Source: Ianthella basta (Eukaryota; Porifera; Demospongiae; Verongiida; Ianthellidae). Taken from it: a DNA stretch of 64,000 nt. Shown here one piece after another: positions 21,063-32,300 of the stretch; the stretch's first letter is position 1; each line of letters begins with the position of its first letter. A program made the translations under genes and the position numbers. Below the pieces are notes generated by a model. It made no database searches. It saw only the letters and a program-made list of their open reading frames with translations, and was not told the origin of the DNA. The stretch lies in assembly GCA_964019415.1 (NCBI GenBank), contig OZ025881.1, positions 2,731,780 to 2,795,779 of the forward strand, read 5' to 3'.

Positions 21063-22527
21063 ATGGGGAAGAAGGATGCCTCTGGCCGGATGCCCGTAGA
21101 GCAGTACAGGAAGGCAATAGGTTCTATGTCACATGCTGTACACTGTCATGTTGTCGAGGGCGCTTAGTGCCGCGCGAATGTCACGGGTGGTCTTTAGTTT
21201 AGAAGGAAGGTGGTCTTGTCTTAGACTCTAGGAATGCAGTTGTACATATTGTTCTGTGTGCAGTTACAAGCTCGCTCTATTCAGAACCTTATGCCTTTGC
21301 TGCTATAGCAGACATTGGTTTATAGTGTGGCTCTCTTGTGTGCTTGCCCCTCTGACCAGGCAACCATGAGCGCTACCGACAGAAAACTGACTCGCGACGG
21401 AGAAGGCTGCACTCATCTGGGTCTGACTCCTCGCCACATATGTTTTTCAGCAGAGATTCAACTGTGAGTCATGTGTAGTAGAGGGGTGAGGTGTGAGAGT
21501 GAGTGAGTGAGAGGGAGTGAGAGCGAGTGAGAGGTGTGAGAGTGAGAGTGAGGGGGGTGATTGAGAGTGAGTGAGAGGTGTGTGAGTGGGAGTGAGAGGG
21601 AGTGTGAGAGTGAGTGAAAGGGGATGAGCGAGAGGGTGTGAGAATGAGAGGGTGTGTGAGAGTGAGTGAGGGTAATGAAATGAAGTGTGGGACAGTGAAT
21701 GATGAATGAGAGTGAGGGAAGGTGAGTATGGGGTGATGTGAGAGCATAGGCGTAGGAACCATGGGGGCCGTGGGGGCCATGGCCCCCCCAGATTTCACAA
21801 GGGGGGGACCAGGCCCCCATAGATGTTTAGCCCTGTCTCACCTCTGCAATCTTTGATTAGTAAATGCTAGCAAATGCTCAGGCCATTTCACCAAAGTATA
21901 CAGAAAGAGTCCGCAGCATTTTCGTTCGGATCTATATCCAACAAAACCTGTTGTTCAAAATTCTTGTTTAGTGGCTTGCACTTGGAAGCCATTTTACTGG
22001 TTGCACAATCTCTCGTGACCTGAATATGAATATAATATCCTACTGCGCTATATATTTGTTTGTCTCAGCAATCTCTCTTAAGTTTTTTGGAAAAGCCAGC
22101 AAACAGAAGAAAAAGCAATGCAACCAACAGGTGGCATTGCTTTTGGCATCATAGCTGTTAATGGAATGTAAATTACTAATGTATGCAGGTCTGTAACTGA
22201 GCTCGTGGGGTTCGCACTCTCGTTCCCTACTTAATTTAATTAGCCTCAAAAAAATCTACCTCTGATGTACCTGCTATCTTTGGCCCCCCTAGTTTTGAAA
22301 GTCTTCCTACGCCCCTGGAGAGTGTAGGGTGATGAGTGAGGAGTGTGTGTGGATTATAATGGTGTGAGTGAGGATGATGAGAGTGAGGTAAGTGTGTGAG
22401 GTGGTATCTCTCTGTACAGGTAAAGGTGGTGATGCTGTTCCTTGCTGTCATTCTGCTTTGCTTCTTGGTGTACATTGTCAACGCCATTGCCCTGCCTGAA
22501 TTCATTTCAAAACTGCTGTCGTGATCG
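21063..22527 (+). CDS. TRIQK-like small single-pass membrane protein
   Basis: Three exons join in phase: 21063-21120, 21360-21463, and a last exon from about 22422 to the TGA near 22524. They give about 88 residues. The N-terminus MGKKDASGRMPVEQYRKAIG matches the start of TRIQK, an ER membrane protein of about 86 residues named for QxxK/R motifs, where LPVDQYRKQIG is typical. One clear QYRK is present; the other two motifs are not conserved. An Arg/Ser-rich stretch (DSRRRRLHSSGSDSS) follows, then one hydrophobic segment (VVMLFLAVILLCFLVYIV). The role in animals is poorly known. It is head-to-head with GPI and tail-to-tail with the RGS22-like gene. Confidence 0.7.
21475..21744. repeat. GTGAGAGTGAG-type simple repeat in TRIQK intron
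   Basis: Irregular short G/A/T repeats with GTGAGAGTGAGTGAG cores fill the intron up to a transposon insertion. Related sequence resumes at 22318. Confidence 0.8.
21745..22317. mobile_element. 573-bp non-autonomous hAT-like element
   Basis: The left end CATAGGCGTAGGAA and right end TTCCTACGCCCCTG are inverted copies (CAGGGGCGTAGGAA), followed inside by G- and C-rich runs. GAGAG flanks both sides. The CAGGGGCGTAG terminus recalls hAT elements and is shared with the insertion at 41017-41320. No transposase is encoded. Confidence 0.65.
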
Positions 22528-23086
22528 AGGGGCTTCCCCCATTTGAAGACATTGCACAATGCCAGACTAACCCTGTTTATATTTACTCTTTGCACGAATT
22601 TGTATTAATAGCATTGTGGTGCTACATTATGAAGCTTAAACCTGTATCACTTCATTTTTATGAAAATCACAGGCTCGTGCTGTATATTAATATGTAGTTA
22701 TAATACTGTGGAGTTTTGAGTGACCAGATGTTAAAATTGTTCTGGGAGAGTTAGTCAGTGGCTAGTTCCCTACCAGAGAGAGGTGCAAGCAACCCGTAGC
22801 CCATGAATTACTGGAGTGGCGAATTCTTGCTGTTCCATCACCACTCAGCCATACACTTGCCCGTGGCTCCCTATCTGGGGTGTGGTGGTCTTGTGGTATT
22901 ACGTATGTCGCTGAACAAGAGGATTATGGCCCAGAGTTAGAGGATGAAGGGAGTCAGTTAGGTGTTGGGCCTACAGTATGTAAACACCAGCACCATATGC
23001 CATATTATAGATAGTTCACTCTTAGCAGTGGACAATGGCCTTGCTGGCAAGTACATGTATATAATCATAGTAATCATTTGTTTCAA

Positions 23087-23092
23087 AATAAA
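23087..23092 (+). terminator. AATAAA polyadenylation signal
   Basis: AATAAA lies about 560 bp after the TRIQK-like stop and 83 bp before the stop of the convergent RGS22-like gene. It is a candidate end of the TRIQK-like transcript. Confidence 0.4.
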
Positions 23093-23174
23093 ATAGTGAA
23101 TGAATGAAGTTTAATGCTTTAAACAAGAACATGCATGCATGCTAATCATTCATATAGTCAATTAGTTGGTGCTT

Positions 23175-23344
23175 TCATACGGAGACAGAGACATTCGCTC
23201 TGTTTACGATTCGGTTCAATTCACCTGGGTTTGCCCGCAGTCCACGTGACAGGGAAAAGGACAGAATGGGGCCTCCTTCTGTGAGGAGAGTGAGTAGACA
23301 CAATGAATGGAGGAATAATGTGTGTGCGTGTGTGTGCATGCATG

Positions 23345-23434
<90 letters not shown>

Positions 23435-24288
23435 TGTGTTGTGTGTTTGTCATGTCATACATAAGCCAGTCTCTGTAGTGGGGAAATCCACTCACCAGTG
23501 CTCTCCTCACTCTCCAGCTGCATCTCCTTCCCTTCAAACAACTCCTTCTTTCTCTCATCGTACACCACAGAGAGGGTAGATGTCTCCACCAGGATGGTGG
23601 AACTTGCCTTCTTTGCAACAGGTATAAATCGGTGCACACAGAACCTGCACAAGGAAACACAAACATGTAGAGCGTATGCATTGGCTGCCTTTGTGCAGCA
23701 GAGGGAAGCTAGGTCATAGACCTATTAACAGGGTGGGTGCCTTGGGAAGTAGTCTTGTGGCTAAAGGCTTTCCCAGTTGAAATAAGATCACCAGACCATA
23801 CGATAGCAGGAGTGTGTGGTAGTGTTTAGTGTAGTGCATGGAGAAACTCACTTCTTCCAGAAGTAAATCAAGCCGGAGAAGATGGCCAGAGTTGCCTCGT
23901 GGAAGAGCCCACGGGTAATCTGACCAAGACCAATATTGTCCAGAATGTACTGAACAGTGTCTGAGGGAACATTCACCTGAATCCGAGGATGCACGGGTGA
24001 ATCAACAAAGCAGTTGACAATGGCATGTGCCTTGCGGTGCACGATGTAGTCATCCTCTGGGCAGTGAGACCCAGACACCTTGGCCGCAGTGACGATGTCT
24101 GCCATATCTCGGTAGCGCTCCATCTCCATCCAGAAGGAGAGGTCACTGTGCAGTTTCAGCATGTTCACCACCTTGTTACCAATCACCTTCTTTGGACCAT
24201 TATTGCTGGACAATGCTGCAGAGGACAGAGAAGGTACAGGTACTGCAACATTAACACTACACACACACAAGCGTGCATACAACACACA

Positions 24289-24347
<59 letters not shown>

Positions 24348-27300
24348 GCATGCACAAATGCACACATACATACTTATGTACTTACACAGACAAGATTCAC
24401 TCATTGGTCACATATAGCTGCAGGTTACCGTGCATGGCTTACCTCTGTTTACTTCTTCCATTAGAAATTTCTGGAAATGCTTCAGAGTGGCAGGGTTCCT
24501 TAGTCCTCTCTTAAAACTGATGACATTTCGAGCAAACATACGCCACAGTCCTTTCTGAAGGGAACAGACAATTGCAACAGGAGGTGATCAAATTTGTATA
24601 GCTACGCCAGTTTCCTTGTGAACTGTGATGTAATGGTAGGTTTGGTTGGAATGGAGCATAAACAGTGCAATGTCCTGTTAGTGTGTGTAAGTGGCTGTAC
24701 TCACAGTTCTCTCCTTACACTGAACCTTCTGTCTCTCCCACTCCTCTGAGTCTGTGTCATCTTCATTCTCTTGTGCAGCAAGGTGGTCCAGATAGCTCTG
24801 GAACCACCTCTCCTCCATTGAATGGGACACAGCCCCCTGCGCAGCTAGTAGATGGAAGATGTGCACCTTTGGCAGTTGCATCAGTTCATATATTATTGGC
24901 TCTCCACACTGCAGCTCTGTATAAGGCCCGGGGGGGGGAGAGGAGGGAGGAGTGATCGAGTGAGTCACATGCATGCCAGACTCACTACTTATAGTGTATA
25001 TAGTATGGTGGGGAGGTCTACAGGACCAAGGTAAATATGAGTGCCGAGATCATATACATTGGTAGCCTTGTTCCCAGGCTGTCCATGTTAATTACTGCAT
25101 AGGCAGTCTTAACGTGGACGGCCTGGGAACAAGGCTAATATATATCTCGACTGTAGACCAACCCACCGTACTCTATATGAATGTATACATCCTGGGCTAA
25201 GCTAGATCCAGCCTGTACATACGACTGATAATCAATCTAGTATACCCAGTACTGTACTCACTCATATCTGCGTTCCTTGCAAAGTAGGTCTTGTGAATTT
25301 CTTCTAATGTCACACATCCTTCGTGGTGCAATTTGCCAATTTGCTTCTTCAGCCTGTCTGCTGCCAGCCAAAAGTCTAGGGGGATACAATTGTCCTCACC
25401 CTTCTTGCTGAGCATGAGAAACTCTCGAAAGCATTTTACGTGCTCAGGGTCATGGAGCAACTCTTGGAAGGTCCTGGAGGGATCAAAGGTGAGTGGTACG
25501 TTAGGGTGTTTGTATGCTTGTGTATGCGTGCACACGTGTGTGCTTGAATGTATGTATGTATGTACAGTATGTATGTATGTATGTACGTATGTATGTACAG
25601 TATGTACGTATGTATGTATGTATGTATGTATGTATAATCCACTAACTTTGGCCTGGGTGGGACCTTTGCCTTGCCTGTGATAGTGTGAGAGTTTCTGTTG
25701 AGGGTTCGGCAGAGAATGTAACATCTTCTCTTTCTTGGGGAGAGCACCGTCAGCATGGCCAGAGTGGTAACCGTAGGAGGGACAATGTGATGGCGGAAGA
25801 ACCAGCCTGCACTGGACTGGCGACGCCTCCTCTCTGCACGCTTCTGCTCCTCAGTGGGAGCAACATTAACCAGTGCCCGCAAACCAGTGACAGGGAGATG
25901 ATGGTAGAGGTTGTCGATGATGCCATGGCAACAGCTCAACATGGCAGTAGCGTATGCCCTCCACATGTCTTCATTGCAGTCGACATCATTTCCATAAGTG
26001 TCATCAATGATGGTAGATAGGGAGGGAGAGGACACGGGTCTGCTTACACATTTCTGGTGGAACTTCTCCCAGTCACTGGAGAGAAACCTCTGCCATGGTT
26101 TCAGCAGTAGCTACAGACATAGATGAGATACACAGTGAATGGCGGTTTCTACTTACTGATCTGGGCCACCTACCCAACATGGTACCATTGCGTTTGGAAC
26201 GGTTCACATTAGAACCATTCCATGCCTGTTTACGTACACTATGAAATGAACCGTTCCAGAACCATTCCACCATGTAGTGTACGTGAATGTACTGTTAGCA
26301 GGGATGTATATATGATTGTATTGAATGTATCCGTAAACATACGTACTCACCTTTGACACAAACCTCTGTGAGGCTATTAGCTGGTCTTTGCCAAGTCCAA
26401 GGGGAAGTGCTTCCATGAGTCGGCACCGCTGCACAGGAGGGAACCTCACTCGCTTTGTCGCTGTCTCCTTCACATGCTTGGTCAACAGTTCTTCGGGGGT
26501 GGTGGCATATGGGACCAAGTACCGGTGAAGGGAAGGCTCCATTGTGGGGTTGTCCCTCTTGGACTCTGCAGTGTTGTCAAGGGCGACCAGGTACTCCACT
26601 GCCTGCCAGTGTAGGAGACAGTTGACAATGGGTGCACCTCCTACCACAGTCTGGAGGTGTGCTAGGAAGGGGCCACCAGCCCACACATCGCAGTGGAGGG
26701 AGGCCACGAGGTGGTCATTTAGCTGTTCCATTGGCAGTTGGTCCAGTTCACTTGAACAGCCTTGAGAAAAATTGGAAACTGGAGGCAGCAATGGTTGGGG
26801 AATGGAGCACTGAAACAAGTCTGGTTTAGGTGGCTCATCCACTTCGCCACTTTCAGCTGCAGCTTCCATGGGTGGCAGTGGCTTGCTGGGTTCTGAGACT
26901 CTTTCTTCATGTACAGATGAAGTATCATCCTCCTCTTCTCCCTCATCCACTCTGCTGTCCTTGTGGTTGTTGCTATCTTCCTCTTGACCTCCAAGGGAGT
27001 GTGCAAACTGCCTTAGCCAATACCCACTCAGCTCCCTCAAGGCAAGCTGCTGATTTTGCCTTAGACACCTCACCATCTTCCCCACTTCAACAGTCTTCAA
27101 GGTTTCAAAGTCCTCAAGGGATGGCTTGTTTCTGCCATATAAACCAATGGTGAGGGGATTCAGAAGCTGCTCAGGTAGTTTGAACCTGCTGTCATCACGG
27201 GTGAAGACGTGCAGGATGGCCAGAGCCAGCTTCCCCCGCCTCTTCTCATCGCCAAGCTGCTTCAGGTGCTCAACAGCACAGCAGTAGTGCAGAACCAGAT

Positions 27301-27924
27301 AGCCAAGACCACCGTTTAGAAACTTCTTGAACTGGAGGAAGTCATCCATGTCCAAGAAGTGATAATCGTCTGTCCTCAGCTGTCTGGCAACCTGGTAATT
27401 CACAAAGAGTGGACTACGCCAGAAGTAGGGCAGCCTCACCTGGTGAACCCACTGCATGAGGTCCTTATTGGTGATCTACATGTACAAGGAGGGATCACAG
27501 CAAATAGAGCTTGGCAGGATTGCATATCATAATTTGTATTGCTAGCTAGCTGCCCAGTGTTGTCTTTACATTAATGCACTTTATTCTGCAACTTACATGA
27601 AAATTGCTATTGACCGGGGGAGTTGAAACCAGAGTGTCAGTTGAGACATCGTATGAGAATCGGTGGCTGAATATCTAAGAAAAACATAAGGCAAAGATGT
27701 AGTCATTATCTATAATCATACTGTACATTCAAACAGCTACTAGTATAACTAGCTATAGCTATACACGTGCCCAGGGTTCTGAAGTGTTGTCTGTCCATGG
27801 CCCTATTATACATTTACAGAGCAGTTTGACTTACTGGTAGATTGAGATGAGTAGTGAAGTAGCTCCTGAAAAGGCTATCAGATTTTAAAAGTTCCTTAAA
27901 AGCACCAAACTCAGGTAGCTCCAT
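23175..27924 (-). CDS. RGS22-like multi-RGS-domain protein (full copy)
   Basis: Ten exons join in phase: 27835-27924, 27597-27674, 26351-27475, 25647-26110, 25262-25473, 24705-24916, 24443-24554, 23852-24215, 23496-23644 and 23175-23278, giving 969 residues. The N-terminus MELPEFGAFKELLKSDSLF and a following WVHQVRLPYFWRSPLF segment follow the plan of RGS22. Later exons show RGS-box features: ELLHDPEHVKCFREFLMLS with FWLAADRLKK, RNPATLKHFQKFLMEEV, and FWMEMERYRDM followed by KAHAIVNCFV. A characteristic FHEATLAIFSGLIYFWKK precedes the C-terminus. RGS22 binds G-alpha subunits and is mainly germline in vertebrates. The acidic linker in exon 3 is expected to be disordered. Its 5' two-thirds is duplicated at 46.06-49.9 kb; this copy alone keeps the C-terminal RGS region. 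Confidence 0.85.
23345..23430. repeat. (TG)n microsatellite in RGS22-like intron
   Basis: About 43 TG units lie between the last two exons. A second CA tract lies in another intron at 24297-24343. Confidence 0.9.
25061..25138. mobile_element. 78-bp fold-back MITE
   Basis: TAGCCTTGTTCCCAGGC at the left is inverted at the right as GCCTGGGAACAAGGCTA. The hairpin also occurs in unit B (about 46284-46360), so it was inserted before the duplication. Confidence 0.65.
25550..25635. repeat. (GTAT)n repeat in RGS22-like intron
   Basis: Tetranucleotide GTAT repeats with some GTAC units. The unit B counterpart is shorter (about 46766-46819). Confidence 0.85.
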
Positions 27925-28963
27925 CAAAAGTGCAGCTAGCTAGCCAGTTAGCTAGTAACTTAGCTATGCTAGTGTACTTTAGTAAATGTGTGTAGACATA
28001 CATAAACGTGTATATATCTGATAGTGGGGTTCAAGTCCACCAATCAGTTGTGCGCGATTGTGTACATGACGTCACTGGCCCGGACTGGTATATAGTGCTT
28101 TGTCGACCAATCAGTTGCACGTGTGTATTCTTGACGTCACTGAAGAATAGTCTCGCGCGCCAGCCCCTATTTCCCTTATTGCGCAATCGCGGAGAAATAG
28201 GGTCTGGTCAGACTTGACCGGTACCTGGGTCGCCATGGAATGTGCGGAATGTGTGACGTCATCAAAGCCACTTTTAGAGCTTTGGATTATCTGGCCAGCA
28301 GGACCAGAAGCAGCCACGGTGAACGCTGCGATCTACTCAGCGTTGTAGGTAAGAAGCGTTCGGTGATATTGCTGTCGATTTCGCCAGTACACAAAGTTGT
28401 CAGGTGTCGTGCGCTGCCGTTGGAGGAGTCAAACTGGACGGTACACGTGAGAGAGCTGCTCGTCTGCTAAAGGGTCACAGTATACGGGAACGCGTCCTCA
28501 ACGAGCAAATAGTCGCAGTTGTAGCTCGTTGGAGCCGAGTCCCACCACACTGTAACTTTCTAGCCGACGCGCAGCTCTGTCACTGGGCTAAAGTGCCTAT
28601 TTCCGTCTCGCCGCTCTTTATGGACTCTCTCCAGCACTCCGAAACCCAGAATCCGGAGTACAAAACTCCCTGAAGGGGTGGAAAACCTTCTTTCTGAAGA
28701 GCAGCATGCTCCCTTGTCCAAGATCAAAGGAGTTCCTTAACCGCAAACATCTTTCCTGCAATCTGATTGGTCTACTCAAATTCCAGTAGAGATCCCAAGA
28801 ACATGTCAAGTCTGTCATGCGTGATTGCGCAATAATAAGGGCTGGCGCGCGAAACTAACTAAAAAGGCCGCGTTGACCAATCAGTTTGTGCCAAGTAACT
28901 TATGACGCTGCTCCATTTATATAAATTTAAATGCTATGGTATGCATACAAAGACACGCAGAAA
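27925..28963. promoter_or_regulatory. divergent RGS22-like / Derlin A promoter, split by a MITE
   Basis: Without the 710-bp insertion at 28148-28857 the space between the two start codons is about 330 bp. Two CRE-type TGACGTCA sites (28066-28073 and 28132-28139) and two CCAATCAG boxes (from 28039 and 28107) are visible. CRE-like sites could serve ATF/XBP1-type factors, which would suit a Derlin (inference). Confidence 0.6.
28148..28857. mobile_element. 710-bp MITE in the RGS22-Derlin A promoter
   Basis: The termini are TAGTCTCGCGCGCCAGCCCC and its inverted partner, which reads TAGTTTCGCGCGCCAGCCC on the other strand; TTGCGCAAT follows inside each. The flanks ACTGAAGAA and ACTAAAAAG agree at six of nine positions, fitting an old 9-bp duplication. 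Unit B has no insertion at this spot. A 9-bp duplication would fit Mutator-like elements. No transposase is present. Confidence 0.7.
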
Positions 28964-29332
28964 ATGGTGGAAGACAGTATCGCAGATTGGTTCAGAAGTA
29001 TACCCAAAATCACCCGTTGGTGGTTCTCTCTATCTATTTTAATCCCTTTTCTGGTACGATTTGGACTACTATACAAAGGATGGCTAATTTTGTTGTACGA
29101 TCCTCTTGTGTACCACTTTCAGGTCAGTCAACAGGAACAGTGGCAGTATCTAACTCCTGTCTGTATAAAACCTGAGCCGATGTTCTCAACGAATGAAAGC
29201 AACTGTCCTTTTTATTCCTTAGATATGGCGCCTGGTGACGGCCTTTTTCTACTTCCCTATAAATCCTCTAACTGGCTTCATGTACCTGATGAACATGTAT
29301 TTTCTGTACAGCTACTCACGGCGTCTGGAGAC

Positions 29333-29377
<45 letters not shown>

Positions 29378-32300
29378 TGAGGTCATCAAGATGGCAGTGT
29401 TAAGCCACATGTTCGCAGAAGAAGACACTCCGAAAACCATCAAGCCTGTGGCACAGACTTCGCAACCATTCACCATCATTTTCACCACACCCCTTGGATT
29501 TCCCTGCCAGCATTTTAACTGGCAACCCTCTTGGCAACGTGCAGCGCTGTAAGGTGCCGCAGCCTACCGTAGTCAAACGGCTTTTTGGCGCCTGTCAGCA
29601 GGTGTGTACCATAGCTAGACGGCTTTTCGGCGCCTGCTGGCAGGTATTCACCTCATAGCCGGGGGCTATCGGCACCAGTTAGCTGCCACATCCAGGGACA
29701 ATCACCATCAGCTTTCGTGAGGAGGAGTTCAGATCACTGATGGTGGTCAACTTCCCTTTCCCTTGGACTCACAACCCAGGGGAAGAGTCAACCTTTTTGT
29801 GCAAGAGAGTGGCACAGGGGGATCTGTTACTGGCCCAGTGTTATTCCCAAGGGCCCTGCTATCACAGTACATACGTACGTATGTACTGTAGGCAGATTCA
29901 AGGTTCAGTGGTGCGTGTGACATCATCAAAATGGTGGCCTTGGCCCACATGCTCACGGAAGAAGACAACCTGAGGCCATCAAGCCCGCGGTGCAGACTTC
30001 GCCACAATTTCTTCATCCTCTCCACCGCACCCCCTGGATTCTTCACTGCGGCGTTTCGACTGGAATCCATCTTGGCCGTCGAAGGCTACGTACAGGCAGG
30101 GCCGTAGCACCAAGATAAACACTGGTCAGGCCATCGCATGTGGGACATGTCCAGTCCGTTTACGCGTCCGGCGAACCTTGAGGTATTCACACCTTAAAGT
30201 GTGAAATTCCTATGTTGCCATGACTACGCTCTCGCTGCATGTGATGTGTGCGTGATTCGAGAGGATTGAGAAATCAAACGTCATATCTGGCGCTGACAAG
30301 AAACAATATTTAAAAAGACAAGAAGAAGTTTTGGTAAGAGAGAAACAGTGCTGATGTCTTCATCTTTCTCAAACTTTAAGGGATCAACGTTTCAAGCCTT
30401 TATACAGATGAATCTCGCACTTCAAACTCGGCGAACGTTGAATGACGTCATGTGCTTGCTTCCGTTTTGTACTCCATATATGGTTTGTCACGAGAACATC
30501 ATGTGATGCGCTTAGCAAAGAGGCTTTCCTGCCATTGCTTTCACAAACTGCCATTGTCGAAATCGATGAGACGATTTCTTGGCCAGATAAAGATTGAAAT
30601 GGTTAGCCAAGTGAGTTTTCCAACTTTTCCATGGGGGATTATGCTTTGCGCCTTTCCTATCTACAGTTAGGCGACCCGAACTTTCTTGGATAAACAAGTA
30701 GTCGCGGTTTTCTTGCTATAAGTTCTCAGTAGATTGGTTGATCAACTAATCCCTCATGCAAAAGTTAGATAGTACTGTTGCGCACCCAATGATGCTGTTC
30801 TTTACCCGCTGCGCCCTTCCATTGATTTCGACATCGCCATTTACTGCTATTTCGGTGGCTTCGTAATTGTCACTATAACTTGATTAAAGAAGGAATTATT
30901 AACAATGCTTATGCACAGAGTTATAGAAGAGTACTTTGTCTATACTTTGGTATTTGTCCCGCTCTGATCCAGCTGAGCCTGTAGGAGATATAAGCAAAAA
31001 TGCGAAGGGCAAAATCGGCCGCGCATTGTTTACATAGCCATGTCCCACATGCAATAGATGATGTGACGCAAAGTAGGGGGTCTGGGGGGCATGTCCCCCA
31101 GGTAAATTTCTGAAATCTAGATGTTCTGTAAGTACTTTTGGAGCAATTCTAGGCCCGTCAACACTCCAATGAGTATGATGAAATGTAACATAGACCAACA
31201 GGCACTTACAGCCGGAAAGGCAATCAAGTGCAAACAGGCAGTACAATGCATTGAAATAAGAAGATAGCGCATTAAAAATTGAAATCTAGTGTTTTGTTGG
31301 CTGTCTCTCCGATGCTAGGCAGCACAAATCTCTCCTTCCCTCGACTAGAAGACACCCTCAACCCATAACCCTAACCCATGATTTTGCACGGCGATCAATT
31401 AACACACCATTTTTGCACTCAGAAAATGTCAAAAAACATCATGCGTAAATCCATAAAATGGCTGCCACCGTTAAGGTTGATTAGAGGACTAAGTATCTGG
31501 CTATTCCTTGTTCAAACTAAGTCCTGCAACACTGTAAGAAGACCACTCTGCTTTTAGAATGTTGTTTAACCTTAGGCCAGTACCCCCCCCCCCCCCCCAC
31601 ACACAATTTGAAAGTGTGTTTAAATTGCATATCTTCAATATTTAGAATTTTTGTTCCAGCAGCAAAAACTGGTCCGGCCAGACTGGGTGCTACGGCCTTG
31701 ACAGGGACCAGTCGCAACCCATGGGAAGAGTCAACCTTTTTGTGCAAGAGAGTGGCACAGGGGGATCTGTTACGGAGCCACTCTCTGCCACTGGCCTAGG
31801 GTTATTCCCAAGGGCCCCGCTATCACAGTACATACGTACATATGTATTGTGGGCAGCTTCAAGGTTCAGTGATGCGTGTGACATCATCAAAGTGGCAGCG
31901 TTGGCCCACGTGCTCGTGGAAGAAGACAACCTGGAACCATAAAACCCACGGTGCAGACTTCGTCACCATTTCTCCACCCTCTCCACCACACCCCCTGGAT
32001 TCTTCACTGCAGCGTTTTGACTGGAATCCATCTTGGCTGTTGAAGGCTACGTACAGGTACCAGTGGAGTAGGTGCTTACGGGCCTACGTTCAGCTTTTTG
32101 GCACCTATTTGCGGGTGCCTACCATAGCCAGAAGGCTCTTCGGTGCCAGTTAGCTGCTGTTTCCAGGGTTATTCTCCATCAGCCTTCACGTGGAGTAGTC
32201 CAGATCACTGATGGTGGTCACACCAATCCTTTTTTGCGCAAAAGAGTGGCATAGGGGGTTCTGTTATAGACCCTCTCCCTGCCACTGGCCCAAGGTTTAC

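Noticed and set aside
21366-21463. Alternative TRIQK-like start at an internal ATG (MSATDRKLTRDG)
   Set aside because: That frame meets a stop after the next splice junction; the frame entering from the 21063 exon joins all three exons and matches TRIQK.
29301-32254. Short plus-strand frames around 29.7, 31.8 and 32.1 kb as genes
   Set aside because: They change frame between repeat units and have no domain; the DNA is a repeat cluster in a Derlin intron.
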